Source of the DNA: Butyrivibrio sp. AE2015
GTDB taxonomy: Bacteria; Bacillota; Clostridia; Lachnospirales; Lachnospiraceae
Direction of reading: 5' to 3'
DNA length: 64,000 bases
NCBI RefSeq assembly: GCF_000420825.1
Contig: NZ_ATVR01000004.1
Coordinates: 122,556-186,555, forward strand
The translations under genes and the position numbers were made by a program. Every line of letters begins with the position of its first letter. The stretch's first letter is position 1. Below, piece after piece: positions 1-10,300 of this stretch. The notes under the pieces were generated by a model that saw nothing but the letters and a program-made list of their open reading frames with translations, was not told where the DNA came from and searched no databases.

Positions 1-549
1 ATCTTTTGTGAAATTGACGTATTGATTGGGATATAAAAAAGGTGAAAATTCATTGGAAATATTCACTTCGAGCATTTGGGAAAAGACCATGGAATATTGG
101 GTCTTTTCTATATTCTCATAAACATTTACAAGGTATTCACCATTGCCTGACTGAAGAGGGAACACTTCATCAGTGGGAGTTTGTGAATTTAGATTATAAG
201 TATATGTAGTCTCATCAGGCCCTGTGATCTGCAGCTTAACTTTGGGCGATTCTCCGGTATAGCGGACAATTACGTATCCTTCAGAAGAGTTGGAAGCATC
301 GAGATGAGCAAATTCATTCTCATAAGTAACTGTTCCGCTGGCTTCAGGAACAAGGCAAACAGGCGTATTATCCCTGGCGCCCTTTACGGGAGCAGAAGCT
401 GCGCTCACATCCTCTGATCCGGAACTGGTGTCAGAGGGAATAGTGCGAGATTCAGAAACAGTTTCACTGCTTCCACACCCTGAAAGAATAAACAGGATCA
501 TGCCTGAAACTATAAATATTTTTTTATCAAAAAAACGATTAATCTTCAT
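1..549 (-). CDS. Lipoprotein, C-terminus beyond the window edge
   Basis: An open minus-strand frame starts at the ATG at 547-549 and is still open at base 1, so only the first 183 residues are present. Residues 11-24 form a hydrophobic signal ending in a lipobox (LSGC, Cys25), so the protein should be lipid-anchored outside the membrane. A Ser/Thr-rich linker follows (about 27-60), then a beta-rich segment (about 70-160), and near the edge a segment reading FLYPNQYVNF. From memory, Lachnospiraceae lipoproteins with a downstream transglutaminase-like domain carry a similar segment; that domain is not in the window, so this is only a suggestion. It starts 9 bases after the stop of the upstream hisJ gene, so the two are probably co-transcribed. 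No Shine-Dalgarno site is obvious. Confidence 0.75.
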   Translation of the reverse strand, partial: MKINRFFDKKIFIVSGMILFILSGCGSSETVSESRTIPSDTSSGSEDVSAASAPVKGARDNTPVCLVPEASGTVTYENEFAHLDASNSSEGYVIVRYTGESPKVKLQITGPDETTYTYNLNSQTPTDEVFPLQSGNGEYLVNVYENIEKTQYSMVFSQMLEVNISNEFSPFLYPNQYVNFTKD

Positions 550-558
550 TATTATATT

Positions 559-1392
559 TTACAATAGTTTGTGTGCTGTGGGGATTCTTTTTTTGAAGGT
601 GTAGTATTCAGTGAATCCACAGTCTTTGACAATATCTGTCATAACATCAAAATGAGTTGCAACTCTGTCGGGGGTGTGGGCATCAGAACCGAAAGTAATA
701 ATCTTTCCGCCCATTTCTTTATATCTTTTTATTATTTCAGGGCATGGATTGGGCAAAAGATTCAGATCTGTATATGCAAGGACTTTTGAGTTCAGATCAA
801 GTCCCTTATCTTTTCTTATAAGATGCTCAAGGATCGCATCGATCTGTTCACTGTATCTTTTGTAGGAATAGGTATCATCGCCCTCGGGAACATAGCGGGA
901 TATATAATCAAGGTGTCCAAGAACGTCAAAGTCAGTAAAGCTCCTGATGTTTTCCAGGGTTGCATCGAAATATTTTTTAAAAATATTATCCACGGTATCA
1001 GCTTCCCAAAAATCGCTGTAGAAAGGATCTCTTTTCTCTAAAAGATGCTGTGAAGCTATAACGAAATCAAAATCATGCTCTTTGACAAATTCAAGATTTT
1101 CTTTTACGCAGTCATCCTGCATTCCTACTTCAACGCCAAATTTGATAGTTATCTGGTTCTTATATTTATCACTGTAGTATGAATATTCTTTATAATAAGC
1201 ATCAACATCGAGCATAAAGGGATCTGGTGGGAGATCCGGTAAAAGAGGGTAATTCAGGTCCAGATGCTCTGTGAAACAGATCTCGCTAAGTCCCTGCTTT
1301 ATGGAAGATAAGATCATTTCTTCCATAGGCGCCTGACTGTCGCCTGAATTGTGGGTGTGCATGTGATAGTCCGGTGGAAGTAATTTATTCAT
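559..1392 (-). CDS. hisJ: Histidinol-phosphatase, PHP family
   Basis: A 277-residue protein of the PHP phosphoesterase family, the type that removes phosphate from L-histidinol phosphate in histidine synthesis in Firmicutes. The N-terminal DYHMHTHNS motif carries the first metal-binding histidines, FTEHLD follows at about residue 40, VIASQHLL lies mid-protein, GHLDYISRY at about 158, and the closing metal motif is ITFGSDAHTP near 234. The length matches the family (about 260-280). The start ATG at 1390-1392 has a GGAG-type ribosome site just upstream on the minus strand. No other his genes are nearby. PHP phosphatases vary in substrate, so the exact activity is inferred from family resemblance. 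Confidence 0.85.
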   Translation of the reverse strand: MNKLLPPDYHMHTHNSGDSQAPMEEMILSSIKQGLSEICFTEHLDLNYPLLPDLPPDPFMLDVDAYYKEYSYYSDKYKNQITIKFGVEVGMQDDCVKENLEFVKEHDFDFVIASQHLLEKRDPFYSDFWEADTVDNIFKKYFDATLENIRSFTDFDVLGHLDYISRYVPEGDDTYSYKRYSEQIDAILEHLIRKDKGLDLNSKVLAYTDLNLLPNPCPEIIKRYKEMGGKIITFGSDAHTPDRVATHFDVMTDIVKDCGFTEYYTFKKRIPTAHKLL

Positions 1393-1512
1393 AATATCCC
1401 TGCTCCAAAGTTATCAATATTGAGAAGTACATGTTTAGTATTTTTTAAGCATATTCTAGCATAAAATTTTACAATCTTACTTGATTTATGCATAAAAGTT
1501 TATTAGAATAAG

Positions 1513-1557
1513 AGTTGCTGATAAAAATTTATCAAATATGATATTGTAACAGCAACT
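1513..1557 (+). promoter_or_regulatory. Predicted gap promoter inside an inverted repeat
   Basis: TTGCTG (1515-1520), a 16-base spacer and TATGAT (1537-1542) form a plausible sigma-A promoter for gap. The 8-base arm AGTTGCTG (1513-1520) is repeated inverted as CAGCAACT (1550-1557), so one arm covers the -35 and the other sits at the expected transcript start. That layout fits a repressor site or a 5' leader hairpin; no regulator can be named. Confidence 0.5.
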
Positions 1558-1589
1558 AAATATATAATTCATTTTAGGAGGAACTTAAA

Positions 1590-2615
1590 ATGGCAGTTAA
1601 AGTAGCAATCAATGGTTTTGGCCGTATCGGTCGTCTTGCATTCAGACAGATGTTTGAGCACGAAGGAACAGAGATCGTAGCAATCAACGATCTTACAGCT
1701 CCTAAGATGCTTGCACACCTTCTTAAGTATGATTCATCACAGGGCAAGTACAAATACGCTGATAAGGTATCTTACGGTGAGGATTCCATTACTGTAAACG
1801 GTAAGGAAATCAAAATCTACAAGGAAGCTGATGCTAATAACCTTCCTTGGGGAGAAATCGGAGTAGACGTTGTTCTTGAGTGTACAGGTTTCTACACATC
1901 AAAGGACAAGGCTCAGGCTCACATCAACGCTGGTGCAAAGAAGGTTGTTATTTCTGCTCCTGCAGGAAATGATCTTCCTACAATCGTATATAACGTTAAC
2001 CACGAGACACTTACAGCAGATGACAACATCATTTCAGCTGCATCTTGCACAACAAACTGCTTAGCACCTATGGCTAAGGCTCTTAACGATTTCGCACCTA
2101 TCCAGTCTGGTATCATGGCTACAATCCATGCTTACACAGGTGATCAGATGATCCTTGATGGACCACAGAGAAAGGGTGACCTTAGAAGAGCACGTGCAGG
2201 CGCTGTTAACATCGTTCCTAACTCAACAGGTGCTGCAAAGGCTATCGGTCTTGTTATCCCTGAACTTAACGGCAAGCTCATCGGAGCTGCTCAGAGAGTT
2301 CCTGTTCCAACAGGTTCAACAACACTTCTTTTCGCAGTTGTTAAGTCTGACAAGGAACTTACAAAGGAAGCAATCAACGAAGCTATGAAGAAAGCTTCAG
2401 ATCCTGAGACATTCGGATACAACGAGGATGAGATCGTATCTTCAGATATCGTTGGAATGACATATGGTTCACTCTTCGATGCTACACAGACAATGGTTAC
2501 AGCAATCGGCGATGGCCTCTATGAAGTTCAGGTTGTTTCATGGTATGACAACGAGAACTCATACACATCACAGATGGTTCGTACAATCAAATATTTTGAA
2601 AAGTTTGTTAAATAA
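1590..2615 (+). CDS. gap: Glyceraldehyde-3-phosphate dehydrogenase
   Basis: A 341-residue type I NAD-dependent GAPDH, converting glyceraldehyde-3-phosphate to 1,3-bisphosphoglycerate in the cytosol. The Rossmann start INGFGRIGR is at residues 7-15, the catalytic cysteine is Cys153 in [12 protein letters not shown], the phosphate-binding HAYTGDQ follows, and the C-terminus has [11 protein letters not shown]. The start has an ideal AGGAGG (1576-1581). Codons are strongly restricted (CTT, GTT, ACA, GCT dominate), as expected for a highly expressed gene. A strong terminator separates it from pgk, so gap has its own transcription unit, with possible read-through. Confidence 0.98.
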   Translation: MAVKVAINGFGRIGRLAFRQMFEHEGTEIVAINDLTAPKMLAHLLKYDSSQGKYKYADKVSYGEDSITVNGKEIKIYKEADANNLPWGEIGVDVVLECTGFYTSKDKAQAHINAGAKKVVISAPAGNDLPTIVYNVNHETLTADDNIISAASCTTNCLAPMAKALNDFAPIQSGIMATIHAYTGDQMILDGPQRKGDLRRARAGAVNIVPNSTGAAKAIGLVIPELNGKLIGAAQRVPVPTGSTTLLFAVVKSDKELTKEAINEAMKKASDPETFGYNEDEIVSSDIVGMTYGSLFDATQTMVTAIGDGLYEVQVVSWYDNENSYTSQMVRTIKYFEKFVK

Positions 2616-2630
2616 TTGAGGATTAACTAA

Positions 2631-2662
2631 AAGGTCCGGTCCAAATGGACCGGGCCTTTTTT
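2631..2662 (+). terminator. Rho-independent terminator after gap
   Basis: A 12-base stem (2631-2642 with 2647-2658, one G-U pair), a 4-base loop AAAT, and a U-run to 2662. It lies 15 bases after the gap stop and just before the pgk ribosome site, so it can trim gap read-through into pgk. Confidence 0.9.
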
Positions 2663-2685
2663 AAAACGAAAAGGAGACAAAAAAG

Positions 2686-3924
2686 ATGAGTCTTAACAAA
2701 AAGTCAGTTGATGACATCAACGTAAAGGGCAGACGCGTACTTGTTCGTTGCGATTTCAACGTACCTCTTAAGAACGGCGAGATCACAGACGAGACAAGAA
2801 TCGTTGCAGCTCTTCCTACAATCAAAAAGCTTATAAAGGATGGCGGCAAGGTTATTCTTTGCTCACACCTTGGAAAAGTAAAAAATGGCCCTAACGAGGG
2901 TGAGTCACTTGCTCCTGTAGCTAAGAGACTTTCAGAGAAGCTTGGCAAGGACGTTAAGTTTGTTGATGATTACAACGTAACAGGCGCTGCAGCAACAGGT
3001 GCTGTAGAGGCTATGAAAGAGGGAGATGTTGTTCTTCTTCAGAATACTCGTTTCAGAGGCAAGGAAGAGACAAAGCCTGAAGAGGCTGGTGAGGCTTTTG
3101 CAAAAGAGCTTGCTGATCTTGCTGATGATTATGTTTGTGATGCATTCGGTTCAGCTCACAGAGCACACGCTTCTGTAGCAGTTGTAACAAAGTACATCAA
3201 AGAAAAAGGCGGAAATAACGCTGTTGGATATCTTATGCAGAAGGAAATTGACTTCCTTGGAAATGCAGTAGAGAATCCTGTAAGACCTTTCGTAGCTATC
3301 CTTGGTGGTGCTAAGGTTGCTGATAAGCTCAACGTTATCAACACTCTTCTTGAGAAGTGCGATACACTTATCATCGGTGGTGGTATGGCTTACACATTCC
3401 TTAAGGCTAAGGGATATGAGATTGGTAACTCTCTTCTTGACGACAGCAAGATCGACTATTGTAAAGAGATGATGGAAAAGGCTGAGAAGTCAGGCAAGAA
3501 GCTTCTTCTTCCTATCGACACAGTTTGCATCGATGAGTTCCCTAACCCTATCGACAACCCATCAATCAATACAACAATCGTTGATTCAGATAAGATTCCT
3601 TCAAACAAGGAAGGTGCTGATATCGGACCTAAGACTATCGAGCTTTACTCAGAAGCTGTTAAGTCTGCTAAGACAGTAGTTTGGAACGGACCTATGGGTG
3701 TATTCGAAAACCCTGTTCTTGCAAATGGTACTAAGGAAGTTGCTAAGGCTCTTTCTGAGACAGAAGCTACAACAATCATCGGTGGTGGTGATAGTGCAGC
3801 AGCTGTTAACCAGCTTGGTTTTGCAGACAAGATGAGCCACATCTCAACAGGTGGTGGAGCTTCTCTTGAATTCCTTGAAGGCAAGAAGCTTCCTGGCGTA
3901 TACGCTGCTGACGACAGAGCGTAA
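2686..3924 (+). CDS. pgk: Phosphoglycerate kinase
   Basis: A 412-residue phosphoglycerate kinase, making ATP from 1,3-bisphosphoglycerate. Visible family motifs are VRCDFNVPL (about residue 21), the substrate-binding [18 protein letters not shown], the hinge region, [11 protein letters not shown] and the C-terminal nucleotide motif [12 protein letters not shown] followed by [10 protein letters not shown]. Length is slightly above the usual 390-400, with small insertions around [16 protein letters not shown]. The start has an AAGGAG site at 2671-2676. Codon bias matches gap and tpiA. It lies between gap and tpiA in the common glycolytic order. Confidence 0.98.
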   Translation: MSLNKKSVDDINVKGRRVLVRCDFNVPLKNGEITDETRIVAALPTIKKLIKDGGKVILCSHLGKVKNGPNEGESLAPVAKRLSEKLGKDVKFVDDYNVTGAAATGAVEAMKEGDVVLLQNTRFRGKEETKPEEAGEAFAKELADLADDYVCDAFGSAHRAHASVAVVTKYIKEKGGNNAVGYLMQKEIDFLGNAVENPVRPFVAILGGAKVADKLNVINTLLEKCDTLIIGGGMAYTFLKAKGYEIGNSLLDDSKIDYCKEMMEKAEKSGKKLLLPIDTVCIDEFPNPIDNPSINTTIVDSDKIPSNKEGADIGPKTIELYSEAVKSAKTVVWNGPMGVFENPVLANGTKEVAKALSETEATTIIGGGDSAAAVNQLGFADKMSHISTGGGASLEFLEGKKLPGVYAADDRA

Positions 3925-3938
3925 TAAATGAGTCAAAG

Positions 3939-4078
3939 ATACGGCATTTCTGCTTGCAGAAAATGCCGTATAATTGACGAATAAACCGGGTGAGCAATAT
4001 CCCATGTGAAGCATGGAATAGATATTGCGAAGCCGGGTAGGATTTCGAGAGCGAAGCGAAGAAATCCGCATTCGCTCT
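3939..4078 (+). other. Folded pgk-tpiA spacer with competing hairpins
   Basis: The 177-base spacer is almost wholly inverted repeats. Hairpin A pairs ATACGGCATTT (3939-3949) with 3961-3971 and extends inward through TCTGC/GCAGA. Hairpin B pairs GCAATATC (3994-4001) with 4021-4028, with CCATG/CATGG nested inside. Hairpin C pairs GGATTTC (4040-4046) with GAAATCC (4061-4067). AGAGCGAA (4048-4055) can instead pair with TTCGCTCT (4071-4078), which excludes hairpin C. CCGGGT occurs directly repeated on either side of hairpin B. No U-run follows, so these are not classical terminators. The GAGCGAAGCGA core recurs at about 48290. Confidence 0.6.
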
Positions 4079-4101
4079 GGTAATGTAAAGGAGAATACAC
4101 A

Positions 4102-4848
4102 ATGGCACGTAGAAGAATTATCGCAGGCAACTGGAAGATGAACAAGACTCCTAGCGAGGCTGTTGCACTTGTTGCTGAGCTTAAAGATTTAGTAAAGAAT
4201 GATGCTGTAGACGTAGTTTACTGCGTTCCAGCTATCGATATCGTACCTGTAGCAGAGGCTGTTAAGGGTACAAACGTACATGTAGGTGCAGAGAACTTCT
4301 ACATCGTAGACAATGGTGCATTTACAGGTGAGATTTCAGCTCCTATGCTTAAGGATGCAGGTGTTGAGTATGTTATTATCGGACACTCAGAGAGAAGAGA
4401 TATCTTCGGTGAGAACGATATCCTTATTAACCAGAAGGTTAAGAAGGCATTTGCATCAGGTCTTACACCTATCCTTTGCTGTGGTGAGTCACTTGCACTT
4501 CGTAAGGCTGACACATACAAGGAATGGATCGAGAGACAGATCACATGGGATCTTGATGGCGTAACAGCTGATCAGGTTAAGAAACTCGTTATCGCTTACG
4601 AGCCTATTTGGGCTATCGGAACAGGCGAGACAGCTACAGCAGATCAGGCTGAAGAAGTTTGCGGACTTATCCGTAAGCTCATCGCTAAGCTTTATGATCA
4701 GGCTACAGCTGATGAAGTTCGTATCCAGTATGGCGGATCAATGAACGCTGGCAACGCTGCTGAGCTTCTTTCTAAGGAGAACATCGATGGTGGTCTCATT
4801 GGTGGAGCTTCACTTAAGCCAGACTTCGGTAAGATTGTCAACGCATAA
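4102..4848 (+). CDS. tpiA: Triosephosphate isomerase
   Basis: A 248-residue TIM-barrel enzyme interconverting dihydroxyacetone phosphate and glyceraldehyde-3-phosphate. The N-terminal AGNWKMNK carries the catalytic Lys, the His is in [13 protein letters not shown], the catalytic Glu is in [11 protein letters not shown], and the phosphate-gripping loop is [14 protein letters not shown] followed by GGLIGGASL. Length is typical. The ATG follows an AAAGGAG ribosome site near 4088. Codon bias equals gap and pgk. Upstream lies the folded spacer, downstream a strong terminator. Confidence 0.98.
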   Translation: MARRRIIAGNWKMNKTPSEAVALVAELKDLVKNDAVDVVYCVPAIDIVPVAEAVKGTNVHVGAENFYIVDNGAFTGEISAPMLKDAGVEYVIIGHSERRDIFGENDILINQKVKKAFASGLTPILCCGESLALRKADTYKEWIERQITWDLDGVTADQVKKLVIAYEPIWAIGTGETATADQAEEVCGLIRKLIAKLYDQATADEVRIQYGGSMNAGNAAELLSKENIDGGLIGGASLKPDFGKIVNA

Positions 4849-4864
4849 TAAGTGATATAAAGAG

Positions 4865-4890
4865 CGGGCATCACAGATGCCCGTTTTTTT
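4865..4890 (+). terminator. Rho-independent terminator after tpiA
   Basis: An 8-base stem CGGGCATC/GATGCCCG (4865-4872, 4876-4883) with a 3-base loop, then seven T's. It closes the glycolytic block 16 bases after the tpiA stop. Confidence 0.9.
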
Positions 4891-4910
4891 ATATCATAGG
4901 AGATGGAATA

Positions 4911-5696
4911 ATGAGACTGATATTTATAAGGCACGGAGACCCAAATTACGAGATTGACGGATTAACAGATAAGGGCAAAGTGGAAGCTCAGCTCTTGGCA
5001 AAACAGATTAAAAACTTAGACATAGATGAAGTTTTTGTCTCACCTCTTGGCAGGGCGAGGGCTACAGCAGATTATTCGTTAAAAGAGCTCAATATGCCAG
5101 CTACAACCTGCGACTGGCTAAGAGAGTTTCCTGCTGAATTTGATGCGAATATTGCTGATGATGAGACAAAAAGGGCATATAAAACAGAACTTAGAAAAGA
5201 CGAAAACAACGGGATATATCATAAACGAATTCTGTGGGATATGCTTCCTTCATATTATGGTGATCATCCTGAACTTTTTGATGTTATTGGATGGCGTGAT
5301 TCAGACCTTGTAAAGGCATCTGATATGCTCCCTAAATACGATAATGTCATACAAAATTTTGACGCGCTGCTTTCAGACCATGGGTATAAAAGAGATGGCC
5401 TTATATATAAAACTGGTGACAACAACGACAAGACACTGGCCTTTTTCTGCCACTTCGGTATAACCGGTGTATTGTTATCACATCTATGGAATGTATCACC
5501 ATTTATTCCGCTTCAGTTCCTTGCAACAGCTCCTACGTCAGTTACTGAAGTTGTAACTGAGGAGCGCGAAAAGGGCATTGTAACCTTCAGAACACTTCGG
5601 GTTGGCGATACAACGCATTTATCAATGGGCGGCGAAAAAGCTTCATTCTCCGCAAGATTCTGCGAAAAGTATGAGAATATGGATGAACGACACTGA
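4911..5696 (+). CDS. Histidine phosphatase superfamily protein
   Basis: A 261-residue protein starting with the phosphohistidine motif LIFIRHGDPNYE; the second catalytic histidine is probably in AFFCHFGITGVLLSHL (about residue 183). This branch includes cofactor-dependent phosphoglycerate mutases and many broad-range phosphatases. It is longer than simple 200-residue members and has an insert (about 70-150, with WLREFPAEFD and LWDMLPSYYG). The ATG follows ATAGGAGATGGA. It sits directly after the tpiA terminator, which makes a phosphoglycerate-mutase role tempting, but its motifs do not show that. Substrate unknown. Confidence 0.8.
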   Translation: MRLIFIRHGDPNYEIDGLTDKGKVEAQLLAKQIKNLDIDEVFVSPLGRARATADYSLKELNMPATTCDWLREFPAEFDANIADDETKRAYKTELRKDENNGIYHKRILWDMLPSYYGDHPELFDVIGWRDSDLVKASDMLPKYDNVIQNFDALLSDHGYKRDGLIYKTGDNNDKTLAFFCHFGITGVLLSHLWNVSPFIPLQFLATAPTSVTEVVTEEREKGIVTFRTLRVGDTTHLSMGGEKASFSARFCEKYENMDERH

Positions 5697-5722
5697 TAAT
5701 AAGTTTTTCACATGCAATCGAG

Positions 5723-5752
5723 TTGGTTTAATTGCCTTAAGTGTGATATAGT
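5723..5752 (+). promoter_or_regulatory. Predicted promoter before aroK
   Basis: TTGGTT (5723-5728), an 18-base spacer and TATAGT (5747-5752) preceded by TGA, which gives an extended -10. It lies about 75 bases before aroK and after the histidine phosphatase stop. Confidence 0.45.
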
Positions 5753-5825
5753 TAGCTGGTATGCGTGGTAGTAGGGAGATAAATTTTTTGACCTGCTGTC
5801 AATATGCTGGAAAAATGGAGTGATT

Positions 5826-6326
5826 ATGAAAAAAAACAATATAATACTGATAGGTATGCCTGCTTCCGGAAAGAGCACGGTAGGTGTAATTCTTGCGAAG
5901 ATTCTTGGATATAACTTTATAGATGCGGATATAGTGATCCAGGAGAAAGATGGAAGAAAGCTTTCTGAGATTATCGAAGCAGAGGGAATAGACGGATTTG
6001 TGGATCTGGAAAACAGGATCAATTCTGAGATCGAAACTGAAAAGACTGTCATTTCCACCGGTGGTAGTGTGGTGTATGGAAAAGAAGCCATGGAGCACTA
6101 CAAAAATATAGGAAAAGTTGTGTATCTTAAAGTCTCTATGGATGTCCTTACCAAGCGATTAAATGATGTTAAACAGCGCGGAGTTGTTATGAGAGAGGGA
6201 CAGTCTTTAGTCTCACTTTACAACGAAAGAACTCCTCTATACGAGAAATATGCTGATTACACCATTGATGAAGGAACTCATACAATGGAAGAAGTAATCG
6301 CTGATATTCTCTCAGCAATCAGCTAA
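5826..6326 (+). CDS. aroK: Shikimate kinase
   Basis: A 166-residue P-loop kinase that phosphorylates shikimate in aromatic amino acid synthesis. Walker A is GMPASGKST at residues 10-18, the shikimate-binding Asp is in FIDADIVIQ (about 34), the STGGS loop follows at about 78, and the lid region has the usual arginine (GVVMREG) and RTPLYEKYAD near the end. The ATG at 5826 is chosen over the in-frame GTG at 5820 because GGAG (5817-5820) is then correctly spaced. No other aro genes are nearby. Length is typical. Confidence 0.9.
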   Translation: MKKNNIILIGMPASGKSTVGVILAKILGYNFIDADIVIQEKDGRKLSEIIEAEGIDGFVDLENRINSEIETEKTVISTGGSVVYGKEAMEHYKNIGKVVYLKVSMDVLTKRLNDVKQRGVVMREGQSLVSLYNERTPLYEKYADYTIDEGTHTMEEVIADILSAIS

Positions 6327-6371
6327 AGAGTTTTATTTTATCTGGCTTTTTTGGCAGATAAGGAGTTTTTA

Positions 6372-7355
6372 ATGGAACGCGATCATAAATTTGATAATAT
6401 TAAGGCTCTGTTGATATTTCTGGTGGTTCTGGGACATTCACTGGAATATTTATATGGAGTTAAGGGCACATATGGAGCAATTAGAGCAGTTATCTATTCC
6501 TTCCATATGCCGGCATTTGTTTTTATTTCAGGGTATTTTGCCAGCAGATCAAAAAGCTCTGTATCAGAAGTTGTTGTCAAATACCTTGTAACATATCTGA
6601 TATTTAACACGCTTTTTGCAATATCACCATGGCATGAGGACTCTCCGTTTAACTTCCTGTTTCCACAGCTTATTTACTGGTATCTCTTGTGCCTGTGTTT
6701 TTGGAGAATATCTGTAGGAGCGATTGCCGGTATAAGGTTTGCAGTACCTCTTTCGATTCTTTTTACACTTTACATCGGGACATGTCCGAAGGCTGACAGA
6801 TTCATGTCTATATCAAGGGCTGTGTGCTTTTTTACATTTTTCCTGATAGGATACAAGTTTTCTTTTAAATGGATAGAGAAGATAAAAAAGCTATATATGG
6901 CCTGTGCACTGGTCGGAAGTATGGTACTGACTGTAGTGTTATACTACAGACATATCATCCCGGTTAAGATGTATGAGTATATCCAGTCTTATTCATCAAC
7001 TAAGGTTAGCAATGTGGCTGGAATCGAGATGAGAATTGTCATGATGGTTCTGGCATTTATCATTACTCTTAGCCTCATAGGTCTTATGCCTTCAAAAGAG
7101 TTCTTTTTTACAATATTGGGTAGAAACAGCCTTTGTATCTATCTTGTCCACATTTTTGTTATCAAGGCTGTAGCTCAGAGCAAGGTATTATCTTTTTCAA
7201 ACATCTGGAGCAACGTGGCTGCCGCAACTATGCTGTCCCTAGCCATATGCTTCTGTTTATCACTGCAGGTACTAAATACAGCCTATAACAGGATTGTCAG
7301 TAAAATATCCGGTGTGCTCATTATTCAAAAAGACTTACATATTAGCCCTACTTGA
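6372..7355 (+). CDS. Membrane acyltransferase family protein
   Basis: A 327-residue polytopic membrane protein of the acyltransferase-3 / fucose O-acetylase type. It opens with DNIKALLIFLVVLGHSLE, where the His is the family's likely catalytic residue, followed by YSFHMPAFVFISGYFA and then about nine or ten hydrophobic segments. Members move acetyl or other acyl groups onto extracellular sugars. The ATG at 6372 is preferred over an in-frame TTG at 6351 because AAGGAG lies at 6360-6365. It follows aroK by 45 bases and may be co-transcribed. The acceptor is unknown. Confidence 0.8.
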   Translation: MERDHKFDNIKALLIFLVVLGHSLEYLYGVKGTYGAIRAVIYSFHMPAFVFISGYFASRSKSSVSEVVVKYLVTYLIFNTLFAISPWHEDSPFNFLFPQLIYWYLLCLCFWRISVGAIAGIRFAVPLSILFTLYIGTCPKADRFMSISRAVCFFTFFLIGYKFSFKWIEKIKKLYMACALVGSMVLTVVLYYRHIIPVKMYEYIQSYSSTKVSNVAGIEMRIVMMVLAFIITLSLIGLMPSKEFFFTILGRNSLCIYLVHIFVIKAVAQSKVLSFSNIWSNVAAATMLSLAICFCLSLQVLNTAYNRIVSKISGVLIIQKDLHISPT

Positions 7356-7370
7356 GGAAAGTAGGGCTTT
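7344..7370 (+). terminator. Terminator-like hairpin overlapping the acyltransferase stop
   Basis: AGCCCTACT (7344-7352) pairs with AGTAGGGCT (7360-7368) around a 7-base loop that contains the stop codon. Only a short T-run follows, so termination may be partial. Confidence 0.6.
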
Positions 7371-7394
7371 GCTGTGCTATAATAAAGTATTGAT

Positions 7395-10300
7395 ATGAAT
7401 ACTAATGATAAAGATGACAATTTAAGAAGCACCTTTGTCACCGCCTCAGGGAGACGGTTTATTTCTGATGCTCCAAAAGAGTACCATTACACTTCATTTG
7501 AGACCAAGAAACTTCTAAAGGCATATTCGCCTGAAAGCGTTTCGCCTGCTATGTACAAAAAGACTGCACTGGTTGAACTTGAACCTCATGTTTCCTATAA
7601 CAGGGACAAGATGCAGCTTAGTTTTAACATTTTAAGTGCAGGTGGAGTAAGCTATGTATTAAAAGATATTTCAGATTTCGTTACTGCTGTGGCTGAAAGA
7701 GAGACAGTAAGCTATGGCAAGCATCTTACCTTTACCCATGATATGGCAGCATTTTCAGATAAAACTCAGAGGATAATTGAGTTTTTAAATGATTATTTCA
7801 GAGAAAAAAATGCATCCTTGTATCCATATGGTAAAGGGCACAGCAAGCAGATCGAACTGTCCGGAGTCCAGATAGATGAGTTCATGAATTCTGTCGACGA
7901 ACTCTATTTTGTTAATGCGGATTTCAGAGCCCATTTCACAGAAGAAAGACTCCTTCAAAAAGCCATAGTATTCCCTGAAATTGACTTAAATATTGAGAAG
8001 ACTACAACCGGAGTGAATTTTGAGACCAGCTCTTTTACCATGTTTGAAGGGCACTCCAATATTTATTTTGAGAGGCGCAAAAAGATCCATGTGATTCCCA
8101 GAAAGGATGTGGCGCAGATCCTGCCGTTTTTAAACTTCCTTTCTGCCAGAAGAACAGACAATGAGCTGTTTATCGCGGAAAAAGATCTGACGCTTTTCAC
8201 TACAGGTCTTTTACCGGTTCTCCAGGAATATATGAACGTGAGTTTTGACGGATTTGATCCATCAAGATATTCCCCTGATGTGCCTAAGTTCAGGATATAT
8301 GTGGATATGCCGGATTCTCTTACGATTTCCTGTGATGTTCAGGCGGTATATAATGCCGATACCATAAATGAAGAGATCTATCATATATTTGCGATGGATT
8401 ATTCTGAGAGTGCTTCAGATAAGGAATCAGAAAAAGAAATAAAGATAAAAAGAGACCTGTATCAGGAGAATCAGACAGCCAGAAGTATAAGCCCGTTCTT
8501 TGATGAACTTGATAGCAAAAAAGGCCTTCTTTTGCTAAAGGCTGATGATCACAGCGAAGATAAAATATACGGTTTTCTGACTGAGAGCCTTCCGCAACTT
8601 GAAAGGCTCTGCGAGGTATATCTTTCTGATGCCATTCACAAGATAAATATAAAAGCTGCGCCAAAGGTGAATTTCGGCGTTTCTTTTGTTTCAGATCTTT
8701 TGGAAGTATCTATAAATCCAGAGGATATTTCGGTAAAAGAACTGGATGAGATACTTCATAAGTATGACAGAAAAAGAAAGTTCTTTAAGCTTAAAAACGG
8801 AGATGTAATTGACCTTGCCAGCAAGGAAATGGGAATTATCTATTCTCTTTCCGACGGTCTAATGCTATCCAAAAAGGATCTTGAGGAGGGGCATGTTGCT
8901 GTCCCCAGGTTCAGGGCGTTGTTTTTGGAGGAACTCTCTGATCAGAGCAGGGATTTTGACTATAGCTATATCAGTAAGAGCAGGGACTTTAAGGACCTCG
9001 TTAATTCGTTTGCCGGTGATTATGAAAAAGAGTTTACGGTACCTGAAAGTCTTAAGGGAGTGCTTAGAGATTATCAAAAGACAGGATTTTTCTGGCTTAA
9101 GGCTTTAAAAAGGAATGCCTTTGGAGGAATACTTGCCGATGATATGGGCCTTGGAAAGACTCTGCAGATATTGTCACTTCTTTTGTCCATAAAAGAAGAC
9201 AATGAAAAGAGCGGCGGTAAACATCGTTGCAGCATCATAGTGTGCCCGGCATCTCTTGTCTATAACTGGCAGCATGAGATACATAAATTTACGCCTCAAC
9301 TAAAGTGTGAGCTTGCCGTAGGAATAAAGCCTGACAGGGAGCGGGTTACATCTGAGATTGACGAGGAAAAGACTGATATTATAATAACTTCCTATGACCT
9401 TTTAAGACGCGATGCAGAGCTTTATAAATATCTGTCTTTTGAGTGCATGATAATTGACGAGGCTCAGTTCATCAAAAATCCAACAACCCAGGTAGCAAAG
9501 ACTGTAAAAGGCATAAAGGCGTCATTTAAGGCGGCGCTTACCGGAACACCGATTGAGAACAGATTGAGCGAGCTTTGGAGCATATTTGATTACTGCATGC
9601 CGGGATACCTCTTTAATTACAAGAGCTTTAAAGAACGCATTGAGATACCGGTTACAGTTGATGGTGACAGTGAAGAGATGGAGCATCTAAAGAGGATGAT
9701 CTCTCCGTTTGTTTTAAGGCGTCTTAAAAAGGATGTGCTAAAAGACCTTCCGGATAAGCTTGAGGAGACACTTGTTGCGCAGATGACAAAGCCTCAGGAA
9801 GAGCTCTACAGAGCCCATGTTCAGAGGGTGAAGCTTTTAGTTAATTCTAAAGATGAAAAAGAAGTTACAAGAGACAGGATTGCAATCTTGGCTGAGCTTA
9901 CAAGGCTTAGGCAGCTTTGCTGCGATCCGGGGCTTATCTATGACAACTACGATGGCGGTGCAGCTAAAGTGGATCTTGTGATCGAGATGATAAAGAGTGC
10001 GGCAGAAAGTGGGCATAAGGTACTTTTATTCTCACAGTTCACTTCCATGCTTGACAGACTGGTGCAGAGACTTTCAAAAGAGGATATAAAGCATTATCTT
10101 TTGACGGGATCGACTAAAAAAGAAGACAGAATAAAGATGGTTGATGCCTTCCAGGAAGATGATACTCCTGTGTTCTGCATATCGCTGAAGGCGGGTGGAA
10201 CAGGACTTAATCTCACAGCAGCCGATATAGTTATCCACTATGACCACTGGTGGAATGTGGCAGTTCAGAATCAGGCTACGGACAGAGCCCACAGAATAGG

